Assembly (NCBI GenBank): GCA_028689615.1
Contig: JAQVCV010000018.1
Coordinates: 1-63,021, forward strand
Direction: 5' to 3'
Length of the DNA stretch: 63,021 nt
From: Bacteroidales bacterium
GTDB lineage: Bacteria; Bacteroidota; Bacteroidia; Bacteroidales; TTA-H9
Positions 54,793-63,021 of this stretch are shown here, one piece after another. The notes beneath the pieces are model-generated. The model was given only the letters and a program-made list of their open reading frames with translations. It was not told the DNA's origin and made no database searches. A program made the translations under genes and the position numbers. The stretch's first letter is position 1. The number at the start of each line of letters is the position of its first letter.

Positions 54793-55704
54793 ATGATAAT
54801 ATCTACATTCAAAAAAATTCCGGAATTATCTCTTTTCGTTATTTCTTTCTTGATAATCACCAGTTCATGCAGCAAGTTTGAAGGCGATCAAACTGTACCG
54901 GCCTATATTCGGATTGATACCATTGGATTAAAAATCAATCATCTGTCTGAAGGCTCCAACTCGGTTGATGTGTCTGATGCCTGGATTTTTATTGATGATC
55001 AATTGGTAGGTGCTTTTGAACTCCCCTGTATGGTTCCCGCGCTTCATCAGGGATCGTGCAAAGTAACCATCAAGCCTGGGATTAAACTTAACGGACTGAT
55101 AAACCTCCGGTCAGCTTTTCCGATTTTCAAGGATATTACAACGCAAGTCAGGCTTACCCCCGACAGCATAACTACCTTTGGAACAGTTATTATAGGTAAC
55201 CAGAAAGTTCTCTATACCTCTTACAGTGCAGAAACAGAATTTAAACTGACAGAGGCTTTTGAGGATCCCGTTCTGGCTTTTGATACCACAATCAAATCTC
55301 AAGTTTCGATGGGGCTTACCACGGCGGGTTCGCCCGATACTTTTGAAGGCGACCACTCAGGCGTAGTTACCCTCGCTGATTCAACGACCTATTTCGAGAT
55401 GTATTCGCGCGAAGAGATGCCACTACCTGGTGCTGGAACTCCGGTGTTTCTGGAGATGAACTACAAAACTTCAATCCCCGTCACAATTGGTGTTTATGCA
55501 TTCACCAATACTTCTGTTGTTCAGCATCCGGTGATGGTGTTAACTTCAATGCCCGAATGGAAAAAAATATACATCAATCTTACTCCTATTGTTTCAAGCA
55601 CATCTGATGCTTTAACATACAAGGTGTTTATAGGAGCTTCCCGAAATCTTTCCGATCCGGCAGGTTCGTTGTTTATTGACAATGTCAAAGTTATTCACCT
55701 TTAA
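54793..55704 (+). CDS. Lipoprotein of unknown function
   Basis: The 303-residue protein has a lipoprotein signal (FLIITSSCSK, Cys27) and a body rich in beta strands, including a PEGA-like start (DAWIFIDDQLVGAFELP) and a C-terminal jelly-roll-like pattern (KKIYINLTPIV, GSLFIDNVKVIHL). No catalytic residues are recognised. It sits between the oxidoreductase and the sugar transferase, 15 nt before the latter, so a role in surface glycan assembly is possible but unproven. Confidence 0.65.
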   Translation: MIISTFKKIPELSLFVISFLIITSSCSKFEGDQTVPAYIRIDTIGLKINHLSEGSNSVDVSDAWIFIDDQLVGAFELPCMVPALHQGSCKVTIKPGIKLNGLINLRSAFPIFKDITTQVRLTPDSITTFGTVIIGNQKVLYTSYSAETEFKLTEAFEDPVLAFDTTIKSQVSMGLTTAGSPDTFEGDHSGVVTLADSTTYFEMYSREEMPLPGAGTPVFLEMNYKTSIPVTIGVYAFTNTSVVQHPVMVLTSMPEWKKIYINLTPIVSSTSDALTYKVFIGASRNLSDPAGSLFIDNVKVIHL

Positions 55705-55719
55705 CAGCAAGTTTTCAGG

Positions 55720-57132
55720 ATGAATAAAAATTTACAGGTTGCAAAGTATGTGGTTGCCGATTTTTTAACGGCTCTGCTTGCATGGAGTCTGTTTTTTACT
55801 TACAGGAAAATCTCAGTTGACAATACCTACAATCCTCAATTACACGATGTTTTCGTCGATCCGAACTTCTACATCGGAATAATATTTATTCCGTTGTTTT
55901 GGATGTTTCTTTACATCATTGTGGGTTCGTATCGTAAGATTTACCGACGGTCAAGGTTAAAGGAGTTGGGGCAAACAATAATGATAACATTTGTGGGGAG
56001 TATTGTGATTTTCTTCGCGTTGATTCTTGACGATGTTATCGTAAATTACAGATCATATTACCTTCTCTTTCTTGTATTGGTTGGTTTACATTTCACACTA
56101 ACCTACATCCCGAGGTTGGTAATTACAACCCTTACCAATAACAAAATTCATAACCGGATCATCGGCTTTAATACCTTGATAATTGGTTGCAATGGTCATG
56201 CATTCGCTGTTTACAACGAGCTTGAAAACCAACCGCAATCATCTGGAAATAAATTTGTCGGGTTTGTTGATGCTGGGTTGTGCAAGCATAATTTGTTAGA
56301 AGCTTATTTGCCCCATCTTGGTGCTTTTGAAGATTTGAAGCAGATTATTCGCGACAACAAGATTGAAGAAGTGATTATTGCCATAGAACGTTCGGAAAAA
56401 GATGCTATTGAACGGATTTTTGCTGAAATAGAAGATTCAGAGGTTGTTATAAAGATAAGCCCAATCATGCAAGACATCCTGATGGGGGTTGTTAAAACCT
56501 CATCAATTTTTTCACCGCTCATCGAAATTGCTCCTGATATTATGCCAGCGTGGCAACAATCGGTAAAGCGTGCTATGGATATAGTGGTTTCAATCATAGC
56601 GATGATTATTCTGATTCCCGTTTACCTGGGCACAGCAGTTGGCGTATTGCTCTCTTCAAGAGGCCCTGTTTTTTATAAACAGGATCGAATTGGAATTAAG
56701 GGAAAATCGTTTAAAATGATAAAATTCAGATCCATGTATCAGGATGCTGAAAAGGGAACTCCCATGTTATCAAGTAAAAACGATCCAAGGATAACCCGCT
56801 TTGGAAAGATAATGCGCCAGTATCGGTTGGATGAAATCCCACAATTCTTTAGTGTCCTTAAAGGTGATATGTCGCTTGTTGGCCCAAGGCCCGAAAGACA
56901 ATTCTTTATTGATCAGATAATTGCCCGAATGCCTCATTTTCGTTTGCTGTTAAAGGTGAAGCCAGGCATTACATCGTGGGGGCAGGTACGTTTTGGGTAT
57001 GCTGAAAATGTGGATCAAATGATTGAAAGAGCACGTTTTGATTTAATTTACCTTGAGAATATGTCTATTGCTATGGATATTAAGATTTTGATTTACACGG
57101 TGCTGATAGTTGTTCAGGGCAGGGGTAAGTAG
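55720..57132 (+). CDS. Polyprenyl-phosphate sugar-1-phosphate transferase (WcaJ/WbaP type)
   Basis: The enzyme transfers a sugar phosphate from a nucleotide sugar to undecaprenyl phosphate, starting exopolysaccharide or O-antigen synthesis at the inner membrane. The 470-residue protein has four or five N-terminal membrane segments, a nucleotide-binding-like middle (LIIGCNGHA), a membrane hairpin near residue 290, and the C-terminal bacterial sugar transferase domain with YKQDRIGIKGKSFKMIKFRS, LDEIPQFFSVLKGDMSLVGP and RPER. Donor sugar unknown. Confidence 0.9.
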   Translation: MNKNLQVAKYVVADFLTALLAWSLFFTYRKISVDNTYNPQLHDVFVDPNFYIGIIFIPLFWMFLYIIVGSYRKIYRRSRLKELGQTIMITFVGSIVIFFALILDDVIVNYRSYYLLFLVLVGLHFTLTYIPRLVITTLTNNKIHNRIIGFNTLIIGCNGHAFAVYNELENQPQSSGNKFVGFVDAGLCKHNLLEAYLPHLGAFEDLKQIIRDNKIEEVIIAIERSEKDAIERIFAEIEDSEVVIKISPIMQDILMGVVKTSSIFSPLIEIAPDIMPAWQQSVKRAMDIVVSIIAMIILIPVYLGTAVGVLLSSRGPVFYKQDRIGIKGKSFKMIKFRSMYQDAEKGTPMLSSKNDPRITRFGKIMRQYRLDEIPQFFSVLKGDMSLVGPRPERQFFIDQIIARMPHFRLLLKVKPGITSWGQVRFGYAENVDQMIERARFDLIYLENMSIAMDIKILIYTVLIVVQGRGK

Positions 57133-57145
57133 TTGCGTCGCTGTT

Positions 57146-57745
57146 TTAGAATCCGCCGCTTTCAATCCTCAACACAATTTCTTCAATTTGCCTATCTTCG
57201 TTTGAGGGATTGTATCTGATTTTTAGATTGTAACCAAAAATCCTAGCAAATTGTTGCCAAACAAAGGCAGTAAACTTTCCTCTTAGGTCTTGCAGTAATG
57301 CGTAGCTGGAGTTTCCTGTTTCTCTGTCGATCAGTTTAATCAAAATTTTCCCCTGGCTAAAATTGAGTTTCTTTAATTCCGGCCCAAACTGAGCGTTAAG
57401 CTCTTCTTCGGCTTTTTTCATAATCTTCCTTCGTTCCCTGTCGTTTTTGGCTTCTCTCAGCACCATCTCATACTCCTTCAGCTTCAGACCTGCAAGCTTG
57501 GCATAGGGATACACTTTTCTCACATTTCTAACCAATTTTTCGTATCTCCTTTGTTCCCATATGCTTTTGAATGACTTTGTGCCATAAACTGTTATGACAG
57601 GAAGCTGGGCCTGCAAAAGGGTGTCGCCATCTTTTACAGTGCCGGCCAAAACAATAACTTTTGGGTAGGTCTGGGCAATTGTCGGCAAATAGAAAAGTGC
57701 CGATACCAAAAAAAACAAAAGTTTTTGAGTAGCCCGTTTGTTCAT
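57146..57745 (-). CDS. DUF4294 family exported protein
   Basis: The 199-residue protein has a signal peptide (LLFFLVSALFYLPTIAQ) and the DUF4294 pattern: VYGTKSFKSIWEQRRYEKLVRNV, YPYAKLAG, a Lys/Glu-rich helix and KLIDRETGNSSYALLQDLRG. The family is restricted to Bacteroidota and has no known function. It converges with the sugar transferase and is divergent from pfkA. Confidence 0.8.
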   Translation of the reverse strand: MNKRATQKLLFFLVSALFYLPTIAQTYPKVIVLAGTVKDGDTLLQAQLPVITVYGTKSFKSIWEQRRYEKLVRNVRKVYPYAKLAGLKLKEYEMVLREAKNDRERRKIMKKAEEELNAQFGPELKKLNFSQGKILIKLIDRETGNSSYALLQDLRGKFTAFVWQQFARIFGYNLKIRYNPSNEDRQIEEIVLRIESGGF

Positions 57746-57859
57746 CTAAATGATTAATTGAGTCAACACAATTAACAAATTTTAGGCCGTGTTGGTGTTT
57801 ATAATGAGTATAAATTTCATTTGTTTTCATAAAAACAAATACCATTCAAATTGAATTTG

Positions 57860-57867
57860 TAATTTTG
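57860..57867 (+). promoter_or_regulatory. Probable -7 box for pfkA
   Basis: TAATTTTG matches TAnnTTTG; TTTG at 57830-57833 is a possible -33 element at slightly long spacing. The leader would be about 78 nt. Confidence 0.45.
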
Positions 57868-57951
57868 CGTTCGTCCGGGATTTTGGGTTTTTTGTATCAA
57901 CTGTTTGATATTCAAAGCCAATCATGGATGATGTAAAACAAATCAAAGAAT

Positions 57952-59046
57952 ATGAAACGTGTATTAGTAGTGACCGGCGGTGGTGACTGTCCGGGACTTA
58001 ACGCTGTGATCAGGGCCATTGTGAAACGTGCCTCCAAAGAGAAAGACTGGGAGGTAGTGGGTAGCATTGAGGCCTATAATGGTATCCTTCGTGAGCCTAC
58101 AGAAATTATGATTCTCGACGAAAAAGCTGTGTCAGGGATTCATTTTCAAGGAGGTACGATTATTGGTACCACCAATAAAGGTGGTCCATTTGCCTGGCCT
58201 GTGAAGAATAGTGACGGAACCTGGGGTGCTGTGGACAGGTCGGATGAAATGCTCAGGAAAATGCAGTACCTTGGAATTGATGCTGTAATTAGCATTGGAG
58301 GAGAGGGATCGCAAAGGATTTCGCAGTTGCTTTTTGAGAAAGGATGCAACATCATTGGCGTCCCCAAAACTATCGACAACGATCTTTCGGCCACCGATAC
58401 AACTTTTGGTTTTCAAACCGCAGTACAGATAGCCACTGAGGCGGTTGATAAGTTGGTAACCACGGCAGCATCTCACAACAGGGTATTCATTCTAGAAGTC
58501 ATGGGTAGGTATGCTGGCTGGATTGGGCTTAACGCTGCCATTGCCGGAGGTGCTGAAATCTGTCTCATTCCTGAGATCAAGTACGATGTGAAGAAAGTAC
58601 TTGAAAAGGTTGAATCCCGGTTTGTTCGTGACCGTGGGTTTGTTAACATTGTTATTTCGGAAGGTGCCCGCCCAACCGATGGCGATTTCGCGACTACCAA
58701 CAATAATACTGTTGGATATCATAACCTTCGCTTAGGAGGAGCTGCTTCGCGGTTGGCCGAAGAGTTGACTCAGGCAGGTTGCAGGCACGATATTCGTACA
58801 ACCGTTTTGGGTCACTTGCAAAGGGGTGGCATTCCGGTAGCTTACGATCGGGTTTTGGCTACACAGTTTGGCGTTAAAGCATTTGAAATGGTGCTCGAAG
58901 GAAAATTTGGTGAGATGGTGAGTTACCGTCATCCTGAAGTGGTGTCAGTTCCTTTAACAGTTGCCATCGATCAGTACAATTTTGTTGGCCTTGATACCGC
59001 ACTCGTAAAAACTGCCCGAGGAATCGGTATCAGTTTTGGAGATTAA
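57952..59046 (+). CDS. pfkA: 6-phosphofructokinase
   Basis: PFK phosphorylates fructose 6-phosphate in glycolysis. The 364-residue protein has TGGGDCPGLNAVIR, SIGGEGS (Glu118, Gly119), PKTIDNDL (Lys139; catalytic Asp142), EVMGRYAGW and GHLQRGG. In E. coli numbering Gly104 is kept, which favours ATP, whereas Lys124 is the residue found in PPi enzymes. The Gly104/Lys124 pair is known from ATP-dependent enzymes of the group III clade, so ATP use is the better guess. Confidence 0.9.
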   Translation: MKRVLVVTGGGDCPGLNAVIRAIVKRASKEKDWEVVGSIEAYNGILREPTEIMILDEKAVSGIHFQGGTIIGTTNKGGPFAWPVKNSDGTWGAVDRSDEMLRKMQYLGIDAVISIGGEGSQRISQLLFEKGCNIIGVPKTIDNDLSATDTTFGFQTAVQIATEAVDKLVTTAASHNRVFILEVMGRYAGWIGLNAAIAGGAEICLIPEIKYDVKKVLEKVESRFVRDRGFVNIVISEGARPTDGDFATTNNNTVGYHNLRLGGAASRLAEELTQAGCRHDIRTTVLGHLQRGGIPVAYDRVLATQFGVKAFEMVLEGKFGEMVSYRHPEVVSVPLTVAIDQYNFVGLDTALVKTARGIGISFGD

Positions 59047-59066
59047 ACTGGTTTTTTTAAAAAAAG

Positions 59067-59104
59067 AAGCAGGCCGGGATCATAAATGTGAACCCGGCCT
59101 GCTT
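59067..59104. terminator. Bidirectional terminator between pfkA and clpX
   Basis: Perfect 12-bp stem AAGCAGGCCGGG/CCCGGCCTGCTT with a 14-nt loop, flanked by an A-run and TATAAT. It serves both convergent genes. Confidence 0.8.
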
Positions 59105-59121
59105 TATAATTCGAATATCAA

Positions 59122-60357
59122 TTAAGCTACCTTCAACCGACTAATACCTGATTGACTGAACTTCTCTTCGGCAAATGCCCTTGTGATTAAAAGTTCTTTA
59201 GTTTTGCCTTGTGACGGAATGTCAAACATCAGGTCGTTGAGAATGCTCTCCATAATTGATCTTAATCCTCTGGCCCCCAACTTGAATTCGATGGCTTTTT
59301 CAACAACAAAATCCAGACAATCATCAGCGAATTCGAGTTTGACTTTATCTAACTGAAACAGTTTGATGTATTGTTTCACCAATGCATTCTGGGGTTCTGT
59401 AAGAATGCGCCTCAATGCAGCAGCGTCAAGCTGTTTGAGGTGACAAACAACCGGGAACCTTCCTACAAGTTCGGGAATCAATCCAAAAGAACGCAAGTCG
59501 GGAGGTGCCACATATTGAAGCAGGTTGTCTCTGTCGATGTCAACCCCCTGACGCCCGCTTTGGTAACCAATGGTGTTGGCTTTTAATCGCGATGCAATCT
59601 TTTTGTCGATGCCATCGAAAGCACCTCCGGCAATAAACAGAATGTTGTGGGTATTGACCTGAATCATCTTTTGTTCAGGGTGTTTTCTTCCCCCATAAGG
59701 AGGAACACTAACAATGGATCCTTCAAGCAGTTTAAGCAGTGCTTGTTGAACCCCTTCCCCCGATACATCGCGTGTAATCGAAGGGTTGTCGCTTTTACGG
59801 CTGATTTTGTCAATCTCGTCTATAAATACAATTCCCCGTTCGGCTGCTTTCACGTCGTAATCTGATGCTTGCAACAACCGTGAGAGGATGCTTTCTACAT
59901 CTTCACCAACATATCCGGCTTCTGTAAGAACGGTTGCGTCAGCAATAGCAAATGGAACATTCAGCAATTTTGCAATGGTTCTCGCCATTAGCGTTTTACC
60001 TGTTCCGGTGTTTCCAACAAAAATGATGTTCGATTTTTCAATCTCCACTTCATCCTCTTTTGACGGAGGCTGGCCAATCCTTTTATAGTGGTTGTAAACG
60101 GCTACGGAGAGTACCTTTTTTGCGTCATCCTGGCCTATCACATATTTGTCGAGATAGTTTTTAATTTCAAGAGGTTTCAGCAGCTTGAGCTTTTGAAATT
60201 TGGTATTTTGGCTGTTGATCTGCTCCTCGTTAATAATTAATCGTGCCTGTTCAACACAATAATCACAAATGTGCACATTCAGACCCGAAATCAACATGTT
60301 AGTTTCGTTCTTATTTCGGCCGCAAAACGAACAACGCTCCTGGGTGGTTTTTGCCAT
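59122..60357 (-). CDS. clpX: ClpXP unfoldase ClpX
   Basis: ClpX unfolds substrates and feeds them to ClpP. The 411-residue protein has the N-terminal zinc-binding domain (CSFCGRN and CDYCVEQ), Walker [14 protein letters not shown], Walker [11 protein letters not shown], the GYVGEDVE pore loop, and the C-terminal GARGLRS sensor-2 motif. The ClpP-docking loop reads TIGYQS rather than IGF. It is the last gene of tig-clpP-clpX. Confidence 0.97.
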   Translation of the reverse strand: MAKTTQERCSFCGRNKNETNMLISGLNVHICDYCVEQARLIINEEQINSQNTKFQKLKLLKPLEIKNYLDKYVIGQDDAKKVLSVAVYNHYKRIGQPPSKEDEVEIEKSNIIFVGNTGTGKTLMARTIAKLLNVPFAIADATVLTEAGYVGEDVESILSRLLQASDYDVKAAERGIVFIDEIDKISRKSDNPSITRDVSGEGVQQALLKLLEGSIVSVPPYGGRKHPEQKMIQVNTHNILFIAGGAFDGIDKKIASRLKANTIGYQSGRQGVDIDRDNLLQYVAPPDLRSFGLIPELVGRFPVVCHLKQLDAAALRRILTEPQNALVKQYIKLFQLDKVKLEFADDCLDFVVEKAIEFKLGARGLRSIMESILNDLMFDIPSQGKTKELLITRAFAEEKFSQSGISRLKVA

Positions 60358-60379
60358 TGTTGGTTAATGTATTAATAAA

Positions 60380-60402
60380 AGCCGGCTGATTATCAGCCGG
60401 CT
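60380..60402 (-). terminator. Hairpin between clpP and clpX
   Basis: Ten-bp stem AGCCGGCTGA/TCAGCCGGCT with a 3-nt loop; on the minus strand it is followed by TTTTATTAAT. It may be a partial terminator lowering clpX relative to clpP. Confidence 0.55.
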
Positions 60403-60412
60403 AAGTTATGTT

Positions 60413-61090
60413 CTAAAGTTTTGGTTCTCGAAAGAGAATTTCATCAATCATTCCGTAGTCGCGGGCTTCCTGCGAGGTCATCCAATAATCGCGATCCGCA
60501 TCGTGCCAGATTTTTTCATAACTCTGTCCTGAATGAATGGCCAGAATGTCGTACAACTCTTTCTTGAGTTTTTGAATTTCACGAGCAGTAATTTCGATGT
60601 CAGAGGCCTGTCCTTCGGCGCCTCCCATAGGTTGATGAATCAAAATACGGGAATGTTTTAATGCTGTGCGCTTTCCTTTTTGTCCGGCGCAAAGAAGTAC
60701 AGCGGCCAAAGAGGCTGCCATGCCTGTGCAAATGGTTGCTATATCAGGTGCAATGTATTGCATGGTATCATATATTCCCAATCCTGCGTAAACCGAACCT
60801 CCGGGTGAATTCAGGTAAATTTGAATGTCTTTTCTTGAATCAACCGATTCGAGAAAAAGCAATTGTGCCTGAATAATATTCGCAACAGTGTCATCGATTG
60901 GAACCCCGAGAAAAATTATGCGATCCATCATCAAACGTGAAAACACATCCATGGTGGCAATATTCAACTGGCGCTCCTCGATAATCGTTGGTGATATGTA
61001 GCTTGAGGTAATGGAATTAAAACGATGAAGACTAAGGCTGCTGATGCCTCTGTGTTTCACCGCATATTTCTGAAATTCATTGCTATTCAT
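60413..61090 (-). CDS. clpP: ClpP protease subunit
   Basis: The 225-residue protein is the serine peptidase of ClpXP. Catalytic Ser127 is in CTGMAASLAA and His152 in ILIHQPMGG; the Asp lies near DADRDYWMTS. A short N-terminal propeptide-like tail precedes SISLHRF. The start is 6 nt after the tig stop. Confidence 0.96.
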   Translation of the reverse strand: MNSNEFQKYAVKHRGISSLSLHRFNSITSSYISPTIIEERQLNIATMDVFSRLMMDRIIFLGVPIDDTVANIIQAQLLFLESVDSRKDIQIYLNSPGGSVYAGLGIYDTMQYIAPDIATICTGMAASLAAVLLCAGQKGKRTALKHSRILIHQPMGGAEGQASDIEITAREIQKLKKELYDILAIHSGQSYEKIWHDADRDYWMTSQEARDYGMIDEILFREPKL

Positions 61091-61096
61091 GCGATT

Positions 61097-62467
61097 TTAT
61101 TCTTTTGAACTTTTTTGTTTTACAATTTCAAAAAACTCACCAAAGCTAACTCGTTTTTCGTTAATGGCAAGTTTTTCAGTAAGAAGTTTGATTATTTTAT
61201 TCTCCAAAATTGAATCTACAATTCTGCGAGCCTGTTCCTTATCGCTCAATACTTTATCAACAGCACTTCTGATGTATTCGTTTTCTTCAGCATTCTCCAT
61301 CCCCTGCATGAATTGGAAGTAGTTGTTGATAAGTATTTTTGCGGTATGGCTTCTTACTTCAGATTCTTCTACAGTAAGGTTGTTTTCTTCAGCAAGTTTA
61401 TTCTCGATCAGTTCCCAACGAATTCCGTCAATGAAGTTTTCAAATTCAGCCTCTGTTTTAGGTCTGTTCTCTTTCTTCATGGTTACTTCCGAATAGCGAC
61501 GTAGAAAATCTGTAGGCATTGGAAGTTTATTGGCTGAAAGTATGCTGTTAACAGCCTCCCTGAAGAACAATCCATCAGCCTGGTCTTGGTGATTTGCACT
61601 AATCATCTGACCAACAGCAGTACGGAATGCCGATTCATCAGCGATGGTTTGATTGGGGAAAACTTTTTTGAAAAGTTCCTCATCAATTGCACAGGGTGTA
61701 TGTCTTGAGATGTGTTCAACTTCATATTTGAAATTGGAAGTTACACCTTGAAGGTCTTCACTCTTTAGCGACATAAATGAGGCAGCTTTCTCGATAGTCC
61801 CAAAAGCTGTAACGGGATTGAAGATTACAGAACCACCAGGCTTTAAACCAATAAATTGGTTTCTGGTGTTTTCATCAACAATCTCGGTAATCGCCAACGA
61901 ACGGCTGGAGTGCAATCCTTCATCCATAACCGAATCATCGTCGTTGAGCTGGTGGAAACTTCCAAACAGTCTGTCCTGCTCTTCAGCAACATCCATTTCA
62001 GAAATCGTTCCGTGACTAGAAGCGAGTTCTTCGATTGTTTGGTTTAGGTGATCTTCTTCCGGAAAAATTATATATCTGTCGGCATTGATTCCTGTTAAAT
62101 CAACAGTAACTTCAGGAGCAAGACCTAAATCTACCGAAAACTCGAATGATTTTTCAGTATCCAGATCCATGGTTTGATTGATGTCGTAGTTGGGAAGTGG
62201 CTGCCCCAGTATCTTTAACTGTTCTTTCTCAATGTATTGCTCTATTGAATCAGAGATAAGCTTGTTGATTTCGTCTGCTGCTATCGACTTTCCATACATC
62301 TTTTTAACCAACGATGCAGGAACCATGCCTGGTCTGAAACCAGGGACATTGGCTTTGCGACGATATTCCTTTAAGGTTTGATCAACTTTTACACTGTAAT
62401 CAGCTTCGTCAATCTGGATTTTGAGGCTAACATTCAGATCGCCTTTGTTTTCTCTGATGATATTCAT
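61097..62467 (-). CDS. tig: Trigger factor
   Basis: The ribosome-associated chaperone and peptidyl-prolyl isomerase. The 456-residue protein starts with the ribosome-binding domain; its signature is YRRKANVPGFRPGMVPASLVKKMYG (residues about 35-59). A short, degenerate FKBP-like middle (about 150-240) and a helical C-terminal chaperone domain follow. The middle domain lacks clear PPIase residues, as in other Bacteroidota trigger factors. Confidence 0.93.
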   Translation of the reverse strand: MNIIRENKGDLNVSLKIQIDEADYSVKVDQTLKEYRRKANVPGFRPGMVPASLVKKMYGKSIAADEINKLISDSIEQYIEKEQLKILGQPLPNYDINQTMDLDTEKSFEFSVDLGLAPEVTVDLTGINADRYIIFPEEDHLNQTIEELASSHGTISEMDVAEEQDRLFGSFHQLNDDDSVMDEGLHSSRSLAITEIVDENTRNQFIGLKPGGSVIFNPVTAFGTIEKAASFMSLKSEDLQGVTSNFKYEVEHISRHTPCAIDEELFKKVFPNQTIADESAFRTAVGQMISANHQDQADGLFFREAVNSILSANKLPMPTDFLRRYSEVTMKKENRPKTEAEFENFIDGIRWELIENKLAEENNLTVEESEVRSHTAKILINNYFQFMQGMENAEENEYIRSAVDKVLSDKEQARRIVDSILENKIIKLLTEKLAINEKRVSFGEFFEIVKQKSSKE

Positions 62468-62496
62468 TTGAAAGATTGCATTTTATAATTGGGGTG

Positions 62497-62504
62497 CAAA
62501 TATA
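62497..62504 (-). promoter_or_regulatory. Probable -7 box for tig-clpP-clpX
   Basis: On the minus strand TATATTTG matches TAnnTTTG, giving a leader of about 23 nt before the tig ATG. Confidence 0.5.
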
Positions 62505-62551
62505 CGGATAATTCACCTAACCGGAGGTTATCTGTCAGGTCTTTTAACAAC

Positions 62552-62584
62552 AAACACCCTGGTAAATACTTTACCAGAGTGTTT
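62552..62584 (-). terminator. Terminator of the 95-residue protein gene
   Basis: Fifteen-bp stem with one mismatch (AAACACCCTGGTAAA/TTTACCAGAGTGTTT, loop TAC), 24 nt after the stop; on the minus strand followed by GTTGTTAAAAG. Confidence 0.65.
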
Positions 62585-62608
62585 ATACTATTTTTATTTG
62601 GATGATTC

Positions 62609-62896
62609 TTAGCTTTTTGCAATCTCACTGAGACGTGAGAACGCTTCATCGGTTTTTCCAAGCAACTGGGCATACAACGATTTAAAATGAGCTTTTACCA
62701 GTTTGGGATTATCTTTCCCATCAATATGATTGATTCTGGTAACCAGTTCGTTGTGCAGTTCAATCATCTCCTCAACGATGGCATGAACTTCTGCTGCTTT
62801 TTTTTCAGGGTTCATGTAAAGAAAGTTCAGACAATCGCTGATAACTTCTGTTACTACAAATTGAACATCTTTTTTTGCGTCACGCTTACTGGCCAT
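62609..62896 (-). CDS. Small helical protein of unknown function
   Basis: A 95-residue, charged, mostly helical cytoplasmic protein (MASKRDAKKDVQFVV start; long helix KKAAEVHAIVEEMIELHNEL). No metal, nucleotide or membrane motif is seen. Its position between tRNA-Leu and tig, with its own terminator, and its protein-like composition support a real gene. I do not recognise the family by name. Confidence 0.65.
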   Translation of the reverse strand: MASKRDAKKDVQFVVTEVISDCLNFLYMNPEKKAAEVHAIVEEMIELHNELVTRINHIDGKDNPKLVKAHFKSLYAQLLGKTDEAFSRLSEIAKS

Positions 62897-62946
62897 GTCT
62901 GTATTTATTTAATTAACTTCTAGGCTTTTACCTTGAGTAAAAGTTT

Positions 62947-63021
62947 TGGTGCGGATGAAGGGACTCGAACCCCCACGCCTCTCGGCACCAGATCCTAAGT
63001 CTGGCGCGGCTACCAATTACG
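62947..63021 (-). tRNA. tRNA-Leu(UAG), 5' end outside window
   Basis: The minus strand reads into an anticodon arm CCAGA-CTTAGGA-TCTGG with anticodon UAG at 62997-62995, a long class II variable arm (TGCCGAGAGGCG), a T-arm with GTTCGAGTCC, the acceptor strand CATCCGC, discriminator A and an encoded CCA (62949-62947). About 10 nt of the 5' end (acceptor strand GCGGATG and beyond) lie past the right edge. A short CTTTTAC/GTAAAAG hairpin follows at 62925-62943 without a T-run. Confidence 0.92.

Overview
The window is chromosomal DNA of a Bacteroidota bacterium, most likely a Bacteroidales or Marinilabiliales-type organism. The clues are a secreted protease with a type IX secretion (T9SS) C-terminal sorting domain, several promoters with the Bacteroidota -7 box TAnnTTTG, futalosine-route menaquinone genes, an HU-CCDC81/SPOR protein, DUF4294 and DUF4384 proteins, and the synteny tig-clpP-clpX and rimP-nusA-infB. 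No genus can be named from sequence alone. The left part (about 1-18 kb) looks clearly more GC-rich than the right part. No phage, plasmid, intact insertion sequence or CRISPR array is visible.

Layout. 1-5 kb (minus): a GT-C-like membrane protein cut by the window edge, an NlpC/P60 hydrolase, aminofutalosine synthase mqnE, and a T9SS-exported lysyl-endopeptidase-like protease. 5-9 kb: an MFS transporter (minus), then mqnB, mqnD and a TPR protein (plus). 9.2-9.7 kb: a 42-bp tandem repeat. 9.7-12.5 kb (minus): RNase HI and an ADP-forming acyl-CoA synthetase. 12.6-12.9 kb: a palindromic repeat element. 12.9-19.3 kb: a DUF4173 membrane protein, two tandem paralogous lipobox/beta-barrel proteins, an aldehyde dehydrogenase and a lipoprotein ApbE. 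19.5-31.6 kb (plus): seven exported proteins (WD40-caspase, propeller-like protein, LPP20-like/DUF4384 protein, LPP20-like lipoprotein, another LPP20-like protein, transglutaminase-like/propeller protein, YfaP/DUF2135-like protein). This is the least explained and most interesting part of the window.

31.8-46.2 kb (plus) is mainly housekeeping: kdsB, HU-SPOR protein, trmB, an alkyltransferase-like protein, an M49-like metallopeptidase, a NifU-domain protein, panC-panD, a flippase-like membrane protein, rfaE2, radA, relA/spoT, a Fur-family regulator and purA. 46.3-51.6 kb (minus) is rimP-nusA-infB. 51.8-57.7 kb holds an NtrC-like response regulator without a DNA-binding domain, pcm, a Gfo/Idh oxidoreductase, a lipoprotein, a polyprenyl-phosphate sugar transferase and a DUF4294 protein. 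57.9-63 kb holds pfkA (plus), tig-clpP-clpX (minus), a small conserved-looking protein and a tRNA-Leu(UAG) cut by the right edge.

How the parts fit. mqnE, mqnB and mqnD give three steps of futalosine-dependent menaquinone synthesis; mqnA and mqnC must lie elsewhere. kdsB and rfaE2 serve the LPS core; the sugar transferase serves surface polysaccharide. Two leaders (purA and rimP-nusA-infB) contain terminator-like hairpins between a recognisable -7 box and the start codon, suggesting attenuation. All functional calls come from reading motifs and family resemblance by eye; no database search was run.
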